In this document: positions 22,196-33,490 of the stretch, one piece after another
How the letters are laid out: every line of letters starts with the position of its first letter
How positions within the stretch are numbered: position 1 is the first letter of the stretch
Assembly: GCA_022559845.1 (NCBI GenBank)
Contig: CM040123.1
Span: 299,448,642-299,512,641 of the forward strand
From: Amorphophallus konjac
Taxonomy: Eukaryota; Streptophyta; Magnoliopsida; Alismatales; Araceae
Reading direction: 5' to 3'
DNA: 64,000 nt
Position numbers and translations under genes: made by a program
Notes under the pieces: model-generated
Database searches by the model: none
The model's input: only the letters and a program-made list of their open reading frames with translations
What the model was told of the DNA's origin: nothing

Positions 22196-25100
22196 TGTGA
22201 CGACCCAAACTCCGGATACCGGGTAAACCCGATACCACTTGGAACCTGCGAGGCCTCCCAAGAGCGGAAAAGCTCCGAAGGGATAGAAAGGTATGTAAGA
22301 GTACATTGAACTTCCAGATAAGTAGTAAGAAATTAAATTTCAATGATCAGGATTGCTAAAATAGCAGAAATAAAATTACATTCTCTATGACAATTAAAAC
22401 TAATAAAGTCCAGTCCAACAAAAGTACAGTATAACAGGATAGAGAACATACTCTTGAGTCAGGGTAAGCCCGACACTAGCAAACGTTGGCATCTAAGAAC
22501 CATACCTCCAAGCACGAGAAAGAATAGCCACACCTAAAAAGTCAGGGGGGAGCCTCCTATCACTGGCTCAGTAGGGATCCCGCAGAACCCTACCACGAAA
22601 CAAAAGCGGTAAACAGTAGTGCTAACAACTATAGCAAAGTAGGAACAACAGGAGTAGGAACAACAAAATTAAAGGGGAAAAGCCGTACCACTGAAACACG
22701 GCAGCCGAAGGAACCTCGACCCTCTAAACTACTCCAAACGGTAATAGAAAGGTAAACCCCGATCTCACAAAGTCGGGCGTTACCGATCCATTGGCAAATC
22801 ATGAAACCCCATCGTGAAGGCCTACTGTAACAGGCAAAGGCCTTACAAAAGACCTACATGGTCAAAGGCACAAGACATACACGATCTCACCGTCATGTAC
22901 ACTACACTGACCTCAAGTGAAGCCAAGCATAGGCTACTCAGACAAGTCACAAAAACACCAGTCATGCATCAAGTGACAGAAACACCTCCTCACTAGAAGA
23001 ACATCCAGATGTGTCCATTGACGTCTTACACTGCGCCACAAGTATCTCCCACTCGCCTAGAACGGTGATAACTAAGACACTCAATAGGAACCAAGTACCA
23101 AGTAACGAGTCACTAGTCAGGGTCACGCCCATCGGTGCCTGTCCAAACGCCCCTGACCACGTGTGCATACACAAGCTCAATGTCTTGAGCTAGGCCTCTA
23201 GCCGATTTTCCCCTCTGGTCGTATTCTAACGGCAAGACAAAGGGGCCCACGGCAACCAGCCTACAAACCATCTCTACCGAGACTCACCCCGCCACCACTG
23301 CTAGGTGGGCCGACACACAAGAAAGTGTCGTCACGCTACGACTAGTGGAGGCTCACTAGACACAGAGACTCAAAATAGTGAACACCGAAATATAGACAGG
23401 GTAAGCACACACGGTCACACGTACTATGGAGCAAAATGCAGTATACAACTGCTACCAAACTCAGGATAGTCAACTAGACGTGCTGATAATGATCCTTGAG
23501 TCACAAGACTCGCGTGAAGATCATCGCACATCACAGCAACACGTTGTTAATCAGCCTAGTCCCTAAGCCAAAAATCACGGGAAACACATTATGGAAAATG
23601 ACACAGAACAGTTGGATCCATAATAGAAATAATGATAATAATGAGTCCTCGCCCTCCGAGCCACACAATAGACTCACAATTTCGCATAACATGAAACACG
23701 GAACATGAGGGATCACCAAAGCCCTCAAACCACGTGGCACGCAAATTAAGGTAAGATGATATCTCCAAGCACCCAAAACCATGTCTCGATCCTCACGGGA
23801 TAGACGAGACACTCACGAGGTCACGTGTCAACCACTGGGTCACAACTGGGTTGACCAGAAACCATAATGACCCTCAAAATAACACAAAACATTGCTCGGT
23901 ATAATGGCATTTCCAGACACCCTATAACACGATCACAGCCCTCATAGGATGTCCAAGACATCCACGGAACAATGGGCTAACCAAGGGGACCAAAGCCACA
24001 CTAACCGGAAACCATATCAACACAGAAACATCACTCTAGGCAAGTGGCGGTCTCACCCCTGCCTGCTAAACCAGAATGGCAGTCATCCAAAGGGCCACTA
24101 CCATGAACGGAGAGCAACAAGTGGTTTTGCGGTCTGCCTAAGGCCGCTAATTGCTAAAGGCGGTCTCTTCAGTGCCGCAAGCTGGACTTAGCGGTCACAG
24201 CCTTGCCGCTATTCCCAGTCTACCCTAAACCGGTTAAACCGACATAAACATCAGGTAGCGGTCACCCATAGGGTCACTACCACCGAATGGTAGTCAGTCG
24301 CATGGCCGTTTACCAGCAAACCAACTTAGCCACCTAACGGTCTCCCTAGGACTATTTCCAGGGAATGGTGGTCCTCCTATGGCCGCCAAAGCCACCATGA
24401 GGTCGAAGCTAGACCGCTACCCCGAACCGACTTAAACTGATTAACCAATTTAAAACATCGAATAGCGGTCGCCCGAGGGCCGCTAAACCAGGGTTGCGGT
24501 TGGTTACGAGACCGCTAAACCAAACTGACAATAGAACTCCACCTAGCAGTCTCCAATGGGCCGCCAAGCACAAATAGCTGTCTCTGGTAATACCACTAAA
24601 CCGTTTCGACGGTAAAACCGTGGGACTACCCAAAACCCAGTCTTTACACGCCCCAATCACGTCTAAATGATGGAGAAACCTTCCTAAAGTCCATATTAAC
24701 CTTCCACAAGCCGGAAGGGATCAAACCATCTACAAAACAGCAAGAAACGGGTGATTCGCACGAATCAACCCAAAATGACTCACGTGGGTAACCGGCCTCC
24801 TACCGGCCTCAAATCACAACCAAACAAGTTCAAACTGGCGGGAAATGATTCCCAACATGCCAGGGGTTCAAATGAATCCATTTAAACTTTAAATCGTCGC
24901 CTGGAACGGAGAACACGGCTCACATCCCCCGAACATGCATTTTGTGCAAACACGGTAAAACCTGCTCAAACTCACACCGTTCGGCTCCAAATCACGAGAG
25001 AACGCAGGAAAAGAGTGGGGTATCCATCCCCCTACCTCCACCGAAGATCTCGCGAGCCGAAATGGCCACACCATGCCAAAAATGATCACACGAACAACCC

Positions 25101-25573
25101 ACATCGGCTTTGAATCCACAATCTGGATCGCGCCAACACCACGCTCCGATACTCACGCCATCATGCCTCAAGTCAGCTCCACTCCATCGCCGCCTCACCT
25201 AGCTCCACACCGGTCGCGCGCCCCGGGGAGAGGAGAGAGAACGGAGGGAGAAAAATGAGAGAACGTGAGGGAGGAGAGAGAAAGGGTTAAGAAGAAAAAG
25301 AAAATAGGAAAATTAGTAATTTCTTAAAATCTGATTTTCTGTAGGAAATTTCATAAATTTAGAAAAATATAGAAAAATAGTCTTCACGATCCTCGGAACG
25401 AGTACAACGCACCTATAGTGTCCCGGAGTCGCAAAATTTGACGGTTCACTCTCCATAGGGTTCCGCAAGTTATACAAGGGAAAAACCTGAGTGGATCGTA
25501 AAACACATTTCAGGACCCACGAAAGCGCTCCGAAAGCTCTCCGATTCCGATCCGAAGAATCCAAGATATTACA
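22196..25573 (-). repeat. X right LTR (5' LTR), complete
   Basis: 3378 bp from TGTGACGACCC to AGATATTACA. It contains the hairpin array at 24042-24600 and a GA-rich tract near 25220-25290 (CT-rich on the sense strand). No clear TATAAA was found. TCATG follows at 25574, but its partner copy is not in the window. Confidence 0.82.
24042..24600 (-). repeat. X hairpin array (right LTR)
   Basis: Same GCGGTC...GACCGC / GGCCGC units as at 18563-19125, for example GCGGTTGGTTACGAGACCGC near 24496. Several units have lost pairing on one arm (GTAGCGGTC with GGTCACTAC). Confidence 0.7.
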
Positions 25574-26443
25574 TCATGCATGTCTTGACCTGGATTTTTT
25601 GGATCTTTTTTCGTGGGTCGTGGATCGTGTCTGAGTGTGATTTACACTTTAATTTTGGATTTTCAGACCCTCAGATGGTGCTTTTGTGGGCCATTTCAGG
25701 TCCGTGGTGGCGAGTTGAGCAGTCTCACTTTTTTCCAAAAATTTTCGACGTCAGGTTTTGTTTTTGAGAATTTTTAGAGTTAATATGAGTTTTCAAAAAA
25801 AATAAATAATAAAAATAAAAATTTAAACCCATTAAACCCCCCACCCCCTCCGTTCTCTCCCTCACTCTCGCGTCTCTCTCTCTCTCCCTCCAGTTTCTCT
25901 CCCTTTCTCTCCCACCACCTGTCCGGTGGCGGATGGATGGCGACGGTGGGCAGGACCGGGGGATGGCGCGGCAAGCGAGCGGCGGGGACGATCGTGACGG
26001 GTCGGAGGCGGTGGCGTGGCACGGTGGCTCGTGCGAACGGGGTTCATCTTACATGAGAGAGGCGATTTTTGGCAATTTTCTTCGCGAGAGGTAGGAGGGC
26101 CGACCCACACTAATCTCCTCGTGTTTTCCCTCGCATTCGGTCGAGTTTTGAGCGAGAGAGTGGGGATTACCGCTTTTTGGGGAAATTCCATGTTTATGGG
26201 AGTTTGATACAATCGATTTGCCAAAATCGAGTTTTGTTTGTGGCATTTGCGGTCGGCTGTGATTCCCTACGTGTGTTGATGGTTTCCAAGCCCAATGTGG
26301 GCCTATCAAGCTAGGGAATGAGCCTCTAGGGGTGGTTCCCGAAAGAGACCCAGTCCCGGGAGTGCCCAGTTGGGCGGCCAGGGTTCCGGCCACTTAGGGG
26401 TGCTGGGCAGCCAGGGTCGTGGCCGCCCAGGCCCATGCCCTAG
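25574..26443 (+). repeat. Y: unassigned LTR-like fragment
   Basis: Resembles the sense strand of the X LTR in layout: a GGATTTTTTGGATC start, TTCGTGGGTCGTGG, an A/T-rich stretch, then a CT-rich tract (25845-25915). It ends in a GC-rich part with GGGCAGCC...GGCCGCCC (about 26405-26428). Probably the start of an X-related LTR in plus orientation, truncated on the right. Both boundaries are uncertain and no coding was seen. Confidence 0.35.
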
Positions 26444-27394
26444 TGTCTCGGATATAGCATCCTGCATTTTTATTATAATAATTCCATATAAGTTAATTAT
26501 TTATTGGCTCAACTTCTAATGAAATTATTAAAAATCTAGAAAAATATGTATCTAGTATAAAATTTAAATTTGTAATAACTTTGTCTTCAGGTAAGAGCCC
26601 AAAATAAAATTTGTGAAGACCTAATTTCATGTTTTAGCAGTTTTCGTGGGTTTAGAAGACCTAGTTTAACCATCACAATTTGGGTCCAATTTAAGCCCAT
26701 TTGTGCCCCAATTCGAGCCAAACCCTAGCCCATTAATAGGTCCTTGTTTTCTCTTCGAAAACACTAAGTCTAGATGCTTCTATTGGCGGTGGCGGCGGTG
26801 GATTAGAACCCCATCCGAGATTTTTGCCAGAGTTTCTTCATTGGACTCTTCAACCAATTCTATCACTAGGAGTCCCAATAGGTCCTATTTATTGAGGGCT
26901 TTCGACGCTCTAGAACCCTATTTGCACCAGCGGCGGGTGGCTTAGCTGATCGTGACCGGACGGGAGAGAATTTGGGCATTCTAGGAGCGGTACCTAGGGT
27001 TCCGGCGACCCTTCCTTTCGTCTTTCTTTCCTTAAAGTTAAGGTAGGTGTCTCTCAGGCCAAACAAAAATCTAATGATACCATCTTGTTCGTCTTTCTGA
27101 GCTAATTCTTTTGATACCTAATTGCCTAATTTTTATACACCATGCTGTTCTAATTTCATGTTTTACTCCGAGATATATAAAAGGGTAACTTTCATGTTAA
27201 CTAGACTAAAGTTGAATTTAATCATTTTTTTTGTCTTAATCAAAGCATGATATCTTGTGCGAAATTTAATGCTCTTTCGAACGGTAGTATTTTCCCTAAT
27301 TTTTGTTCACTATGTCATGAGAAATCGAGGTTTTTAGCATAGCATGTCAAAGTTCGTCGTTGGTGGGTTCCAGGTCGAGGTGACGCGCCTTCCA

Positions 27395-28205
27395 GAGACC
27401 GTTACAACCGTGACGGTCGCACGATAAACCATCACCTGAGCCTGACGGCCTCACGACAGACCGTCACATGCCCTTGTATTTTAAAATTTTAAGATTTTTA
27501 TCTAATTATTTTCTGATACGTAACACACCTACTATAGACCGTTACATGCTTGTAACGCCCCTTATATGGATCATCATGTTCTTCTGGTAGGGTGTTTTAA
27601 ACTCTAATTCATGCGTTTTGAACCAAGAACTTGCTATATTTTTGTATAACATCTTGATCTGTAACAATGTAGAACGTGGTGATAAGCTAGTATCATGATC
27701 ATAAACATTAATTTTTTTTTATTCTCTACATGAAAGATGTTAGATAATCCTAAGATGAATGATCATATGGAATTGATAAAAAAAACCTTAATACTTGTAT
27801 AAATTCTGATCCATGCTAGATGTATATTGGTCTTGGCATGTTTGTTTTACAGTCATTCCACTCCGGTGGGATTGACTGACCGCACTGTCTTGGTTTTCCG
27901 TGTTGTTTAAGCCTCAATTCTTGTAATAGATGGGACTCTCCGTCACATATTCCTTCCGTCGGACTAGGACCACTATTATGAGACCTCCGTAAGACCCCGT
28001 GAGCCTAGGATTCCCACTAGGACGCCGGGCATGTTGTACCCCAAAGACCTGAACCCATGAACGTGGTTTGAATCATATATTGGGCCTGTCCAAACTGGAC
28101 TAAGCTGTGAACTGTAACGGCCCAAGGTTGGACCGTCACGTCACCGTAACGGACTAAGGTCAGACCGTCACGTTCCTGTAGCGGCCCAGTTATCGACCGC
28201 CATAG
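27395..28205 (+). repeat. A LTR hairpin units (GACGG/CCGTC type)
   Basis: Two clusters, 27395-27560 and 28110-28205, including GTAACGGCCCAAGGTTGGACCGTCAC-like units in which ACGG and CCGT are 10-12 nt apart. Same stem vocabulary as G, with an extra outer base pair. Confidence 0.5.
27935..28060 (+). other. Shared ~140-bp block (copy in A LTR)
   Basis: Reverse-oriented relative to G on the map, hence the same sense within the element. Islands are ATTCCTTCCGTCGGACTA, GAGACCTCCGTAAGA, GGATTCCCACTAGGACGCC and TGTACCCC. Confidence 0.6.
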
Positions 28206-29191
28206 GTAAGATATTTCATACGTTTCCTTGTTTTATTATCGTGAAGCAGTCATCAGGGTTGGCCTTGAACTGTGAAATCGTGCGTGATCCTTGTTGCATC
28301 CTTGTCTTCTACCTAATGTTCATTCCAATGATGTTGGAATTTCTCTCAATCTTAGAAGTAAGTTCGTGAGCTTAAACCTTGGAACTCTTGGCCATTTAAG
28401 GTGATGAATGTCTAGACTAGGATCTATGATCCAACCCTTCAATGCCAACGCATCATAAAGGGCCCGGTCTGGTCCTGGGAGGAGCGCCCGAAAGTACTTG
28501 TGCCCCGGATAGTTTGTAATGATAAGGTGTGACATTGCTCTGAAGTGCATGACTAGTGTGATTGGTCTGAGACATTCCACTTCTACTCATTTACTTGAAG
28601 TTCCTGCGTGACATGCATGCTTGTTATGGCCAATTCCATATATCATTTTCGTGCAATTTTCATGAATAGTTCTTGCTATACTTGCTATACTCTTTACTTG
28701 AAAGTTCATATTCGTTTTCTTTCTATCTTTTGTCATTATTTATCATTACTTTCGTTGCAACATTATTCCTAATTGAATGGTTAATTACTTTAATTATGCA
28801 TGATGATAGAGATATAAAATCCTACAGAGCCTTGCTCACCCCTACTTTCCAATCCTTTTCAGGTAGTTCGGATGAGGACGTGCGCTCCGATGGGGACGGG
28901 AATGAGTGATTCCAAGAGCGAGCCATTTAGAATGATGTTCAAGTCAAGTTTAGATTAGTTGTTGAGTTGTTATCTAGAGTTGATGCGTTTTCCGTTAATA
29001 AGTTAGAAGTCCACAAGGAGTCGGGTGTAATTAAATATTTTCTCGTATTATTATCAATAAAGATGGGTTAATTGTCTTTCTTTATGATTAGCTTGGTGGT
29101 TTAGTCTCTTGTGGCAATGTATGCTCTGATTGACATGAATGATATAAACTGCTACGTGCTGATTTTTTGCGTCAGGGCGTGATAGTTTTTG

Positions 29192-29203
29192 TGGTATCAG
29201 AGT
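29192..29203 (+). other. PBS of A (tRNA-iMet)
   Basis: TGGTATCAGAGT, seven bases after the LTR end at 29184. Confidence 0.85.
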
Positions 29204-29367
29204 CTAGGTTACTGGTAGTGTTATAGAACCTTTAACATTAGTAAAGTCAGAATCCGACCTAGTGAGTTGGGTTGAGACTTGGGCTAAGATTAACTAATTA
29301 ACTATAAGAAGATAGATTCAGTAGAACGTTCTAAATCACTTATTTTATGTTGTAGGAATTTCCCGTG

Positions 29368-29917
29368 ATGGCGGCAGAACGTGCTCAATGGCGAGACATG
29401 CAACGTACAGTGCAGGGCCTGACCCAGGCCTTACAGCAAGTATCCCAAGGCGGCGGATAGCAAGGAGCAGGCAATCTACATCGGAACATTCAAGGCTTGA
29501 ATCCCCCACGCTTTAGTGGATCTTCGGACCCAGATGAGGCCAACAACTAGCTGAAGGAGACAGACATGATCTTCAGGGTTATGCAATGTGGGGATCAGGA
29601 TCGCGTCCTATTAGCGACTTTCCAGTTAGAACGCGATGCTCATGCTTGGTGGGAAGCCGTGGAAGCCACGCGTGGGAATAGGCGTGCCACGTGGAACGAG
29701 TTCAAAGAGTTTTTCAATAGCAAGTATTTTTCTGATCGGGTGCAGAAGAAGAAAGCGGCCGAGTTCGCTGCTTTGAAACAAAGAAACTTGTCGGTTGTAG
29801 AGTATGAAGCACAGTTTTACAGATTGTATAAGTATGCCCCACTCTTGGTGTCCACTGAGAAAATGAAGGCTAAAAGATTTCTGAATGGTTTGAAGCTTCA
29901 GTATATCAATCAATTGG
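29368..29917 (+). pseudogene. gag: A gag, N-terminal part (interrupted by B)
   Basis: Chromovirus-type capsid gene. The ATG at 29368 opens MAAERAQWRDMQ; then come NPPRFSGSSDPDE, MQCGDQDRVLLATFQL, AHAWW, FNSKYFSDRV and SVVEYEAQFYRLYKYAPLLV. Two nonsense codons occur: TAG at about 29458, and TAG at about 29549 in place of the Trp seen as NW in G's gag. At 29917 the gene is cut inside FLNGLKLQYINQL by the insertion of B and continues in the same frame at 62522. Of the gags in this window it is closest to that of G. Confidence 0.85.
29913..29917. other. TSD of B (left copy), ATTGG
   Basis: ATTGG before TGATAGGATC; the right copy at 62517-62521 is ATTGA. One mismatch, taken as later mutation. Gag reading frame across the two flanks is continuous, which supports the junction. 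Confidence 0.75.
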
Positions 29918-30356
29918 TGATAGGATCGGTGCGCTGGATTCAGAGGGGGGTGAATGAATCCCACCCTTAACAAACTTTTCGCTCAATGAAAACTAGAACA
30001 CTAACTAGAACAAGATAGACAAACTGGATAACTAATCAGAATCTCTTTTGAACCGAAGAACAAACATCTATCTCGCGCCTAAACAATCAACTAGTGGAAG
30101 CGGAAGAAGGTAATCAACCTACTGCAAGATAGCAATATGAACGCTCAGACAATCTGTGAAAGGTGGTAGAAGACATGTAGCTAACGCACAAGGCAAACCA
30201 CTGCACATATAATTTTTTAGGTGGTTCGGTCTTCCAGACCTACATCCACCCCTCACTCCCAACCAGAGTGAGGCTTCCACTAGCACAAGCTAGAAACTGC
30301 AGACTCAGTCTGCGAACAGAATGCTGCCACACAGCTTGACCAGGGGAACATCCTCC

Positions 30357-30532
30357 CCTCTTCCTCCACACCGGAGGGACACCCCAAGTGACTCCCAGCC
30401 ACTTGGAAACCAGAGACCGAAATCTCTCTTCCTCCAGACCAGGAGGGGACACACCAGTGACTCCCCGTCACCAGCAAACCAGAGGTCACAGACCTCTCTT
30501 CCTCCAGACCAGGAGGGACCCGACCTCTATCC
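30357..30532 (-). repeat. ~68-bp tandem repeat in B LTR (about 2.5 copies)
   Basis: Units start CTCTTCCTCCA at about 30359, 30426 and 30496. Each full unit has a small hairpin, such as GTGACTCCCCGTCAC. Present also in the right LTR at 38697-38870. Confidence 0.75.
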
Positions 30533-30707
30533 AGAGAATCGGAAGAACAAAGATAACCAGAGTGACAAAAAAAACCAAAAACAAGAAATGAAAATAATCA
30601 CAGCAAACAGAAAGCTGTAAAGCGAAATCATAATTTGGCTCTCGCAGGAGCTGACTGGCCCGGATATGATCCACGGTCTAGTATGAACTGATCTACTGAT
30701 GAAGCTT

Positions 30708-30860
30708 CTTATCTCTCGATCTCTCTTCTTCTTACTCGTCTTTTACTTCTCTGCTTCTCTCTCTCACTGTCTTCTCTTCTTCTCTCAATCCTCACGACCT
30801 CTCTCTCTTTCTCTTTTTCTTCTGCTGCACTCTTCTTACTTCACTCACAGTCTCGATCAG
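30708..30860 (-). other. CT-rich (sense GA-rich) tract of B LTR
   Basis: Nearly uninterrupted TCTC/TTCTT on the plus strand, hence GA-rich on the element's sense strand, just downstream of the TATA box. Copy at 39048-39200. Confidence 0.6.
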
Positions 30861-30900
30861 CCCTCTTCTGTTGATTGCTTTCTACAGATGAAGAAACTTC

Positions 30901-30910
30901 ATATATATAG
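30901..30910 (-). promoter_or_regulatory. TATA box of B LTR
   Basis: CTATATATAT on the minus strand, conserved at 39241-39250 in the other LTR. It places the motif array and G-boxes upstream, in U3. Confidence 0.65.
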
Positions 30911-30968
30911 CAGCAGCAATAGGTGCTAGGGCGTGTGCTTTCCACTTCTCCCGCCCAATTGATGCTAC

Positions 30969-31027
30969 CACGTGTCAGCATCTCAGCTTCTTGGATCACG
31001 TGCCAGGTGCCCACCTCGGGTCACGTG
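30969..31027 (-). promoter_or_regulatory. Three G-boxes (CACGTG) upstream of the B TATA box
   Basis: CACGTG at 30969-30974, 30997-31002 and 31022-31027, about 60-120 bp upstream of the TATA box. All three are kept in the right LTR (39309, 39337 and 39362). G-boxes bind plant bZIP and bHLH factors; regulation of B by them is inferred. Confidence 0.6.
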
Positions 31028-31099
31028 CCTAGACACATTAACCTCATCCAACAATCCTGTCAGTTAATCAGTCGAAGACAGTATCAGCTGAAGGTAATG

Positions 31100-32940
31100 T
31101 TCATACTTCATTCAGCAAGCAAGGCAAGCATGGATGGCTGTACAGAGTTGATCGTGTGAGGCAAGACAAGTGTACAGACTTCTTACCACATGGTGTAATA
31201 TGCATATATGATGCAGTGTATAGACTTGATGACACATGCTGCAGTATGCATATGATGCAGTGTATAGATTTGCTGACACATGCTGCAGTATGCATATGAT
31301 GCAGTGTATAGACTTGAAGAAACCAATGCATACACAATGATGCAATGTTCAGACTTTGCTGAAGACTGCCAGTCGATGTATAGACTTGGCTGCATGCAGG
31401 CTGGCAGAGGATGTATATACTAGCTGTGTAGGCTGCCTGACCATGTATGGACTTTGGCTGAAGGCAACGCTGAAGTAATGTTCAGACTTGGCATTTGACT
31501 AAGTACGCACAACGACAAAGGATGCTCAGGCATGCAGTTAAAATGTACAGACTTGATAGCAGATGCACACAATGTATAGACTAGGTTCTGGCATCAAAGT
31601 ATGCACAACGTAAAAGATGCCTTCTTCCTAGGCGTTTGATTCAAAAGTGACGCCACTTCTGGTGGTCGTCAAATTCCAAGTTCATCGAAATGTATAGACT
31701 TCGATGAGAACAATGCATGAACGTAGTGTTTAGACTTGCTGAATGCCTAGCTATCGTGCGGATGTATAGACTTGTGTTATGAAGCCTAAGTATGTACAGA
31801 CTTGATGAGGTGCTAAGTGACAGAGCTGGCTGTACAGACTCTGAGGAAACACAAGCAGCGTTGTATAGACTTGAAAAGCGTGAACACTACGATGTGCAGA
31901 CCTAGCGATGTATAGACTTTAGCCACCAATGTACAGACTTGGCCCAACTAAGAACCGATGGATGTATAGACTTTACGAGTAGAGTCCAATGAATAGACTT
32001 TGCGAAGCACAATCCAATGTATAGACTTTGCGAAGAACAGTCCAATGTATAGACTTTAAACGAAGACTAATGTATAAACTTCAATGCAAATGCCAAGACC
32101 ATGTACAGACTTCAAAGCTTCGAAGCACACGATGTTTAGACTTTATGATGCATACGCCAAGGCTGTACATACTTGAAGAGACGATGCACTGTAGGCTGCC
32201 AGACTCTGTACAGACTTGCAGCTTGAGACGCTGACAGAGACGGTCCACTGTATAGACTTCAAGTCCAAGTGAGACAGTGGATGTACAGACTTGGGCTGTA
32301 CAGACTTTGACTCAAATATGCATATGAGACGCTGAATAAGACGCAACTATGTATAGACTTTACAGTGAATGCATATGCCAATGTACAGACTTAGAAGTGA
32401 AAACCAATGTATAGACTTGAACATCTTCAAGGCACAATGTGCAGACTTTACCAGTGTATAGACTTGGACTTCTGAACGTAGTAAAGACTGGGAATGTATA
32501 GACTTGACGAATGGCTTGAAACACAGACACGCTGCCAATGTATAGACTTGCACAGTGCTGCCAATGTATAGACTTGGCCCAACTAAGGACCGATGGATGT
32601 ACACACTTCAGCTAAGCAAGCTACAGTGAATGTATGGACTTTATGAACGACGCAAACGGCTCTGTACACACTTGAAGTAATGCATGCCGATGTACAGACT
32701 TCAGTTGAAGCCAATCGAAGAGTGTATAGACTTTATGAATGCATATGCCAAGACTAATGTACAGGCTTGAAGAGGATGCAAGCAGTGTATAGACTTAGTC
32801 TACGACAACGGACCAATGTACAGACTTAAGGTCTCGCATGCAATGCAGTGTGTGACCTTTGAAGTGCTTACAACTGTGTAGACTTCAAATGTAGAGACTT
32901 TGAACGTGTGTGTTGGCAGTGTATAGACTTGGAAGTCTAG
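31100..32940 (-). repeat. B LTR array of AAGTCTATACAYTG
   Basis: About 55 copies, all in the same direction on the minus strand, at irregular 20-60 bp spacing. The core GTCTATAC / GTCTGTAC is an imperfect palindrome. The motif varies mainly at A/G in position 7 and at the 3' tail; the spacers are unrelated. Inside the U3 promoter region. Confidence 0.8.
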
Positions 32941-33198
32941 GATGGGTCGACCCACTTTTGCATGCAGTGTACTGACTGTATGCTCAATGCAATTGTGCTG
33001 ACTCTGTTATATGAATGCATCGACCAGATGTCTGATAAATATAGTGGAATGTCATTCACAAGCACACATTCACAAATCCATGAACACATATGAATGCACT
33101 TAAATGAATCAACAATGTCTTTCATGCACACATGCATATGGTGACTTATAGTGTTTGCTATCATCAAAACCAATCATCAAGACCACAGGGGCACAACA

Positions 33199-33490
33199 CT
33201 CTCCCCCTTTTTGATGATGGCAACACTATGACTCACACTGACTCAAGTCAAAACATTCTCCCCCTTTGACTTCAGCAAAAAGACATTAGTTTGAGAGAGG
33301 AAAAATAAGCAGATATGAAACAATTGAAATAACATTTCTCCCTTTAACTACATGAAAGCACATTCTTCCCCAAAGAGCAATATGACTCAAATCAATTTCT
33401 CCCCTTTTGTTTTTGAAAAAAAAAATCATGCAGAGGTATGAATGCAGAGGTGCAGATGCAGCAAGAGATGCAATACCTCCCCCTAAGAAT
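33199..33490 (-). other. PPT and PPT-like cluster of B
   Basis: The PPT next to the 3' LTR reads AAAGGGGGAGAG on the minus strand (33199-33210). Further purine tracts follow at 33257-33267, 33337-33346, 33398-33409 and about 33477-33486. Several PPTs upstream of the 3' LTR are a known Sirevirus trait. Confidence 0.75.

Larger units (their letters stand above)
2063..25573 (-). mobile_element. Element X: non-coding LTR retrotransposon (LARD-like), nested host of G
   Basis: Two LTR copies flank a non-coding interior. The complete copy is 22196-25573. The other is 2063-2163 plus 18090-20112, split by G and truncated on the left. The minus-strand PBS TGGTATCAGAGC (22182-22193) sits 2 bp inside the right LTR, and a purine tract on the minus strand abuts the left LTR at 20113. 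The order PBS, 2.1-kb interior, PPT gives minus orientation. There are no gag or pol motifs. The long LTRs and empty interior fit a large retrotransposon derivative; mobilisation by another element is inferred. Confidence 0.75.
26444..29184 (+). repeat. A 5' LTR
   Basis: The end is set by GGGCGTGATA followed seven bases later by the PBS, matching the G layout GGGCGTGACA + 7 + PBS (terminal CA has become TA). The start is a guess at TGTCTCGG. It shares with the G LTR the block at 27935-28060 and CGGTC/GACCG hairpins at 27395-27560 and 28110-28205. The other A LTR lies outside the window. Confidence 0.55.
29918..33198 (-). repeat. B left LTR (3' LTR)
   Basis: 3281 bp, plus-strand ends TGATAGG and GCACAACA. 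Order in sense direction: palindrome TGGGTCGACCCA (32943-32954), motif array (32940-31100), three G-boxes, TATA box, GA-rich transcribed leader, then a 68-bp tandem repeat near the U5 end. The right copy has the same order. Confidence 0.88.

Noticed and set aside
18544..24660. Small ORFs in X
   Set aside because: Scattered, short, in several frames; stops differ between the two LTRs; no motif.
31101..32604. Minus-strand ORFs rich in SLYIG/KSIH in the B LTR
   Set aside because: Same motif translated; they lie in U3 upstream of the TATA box.
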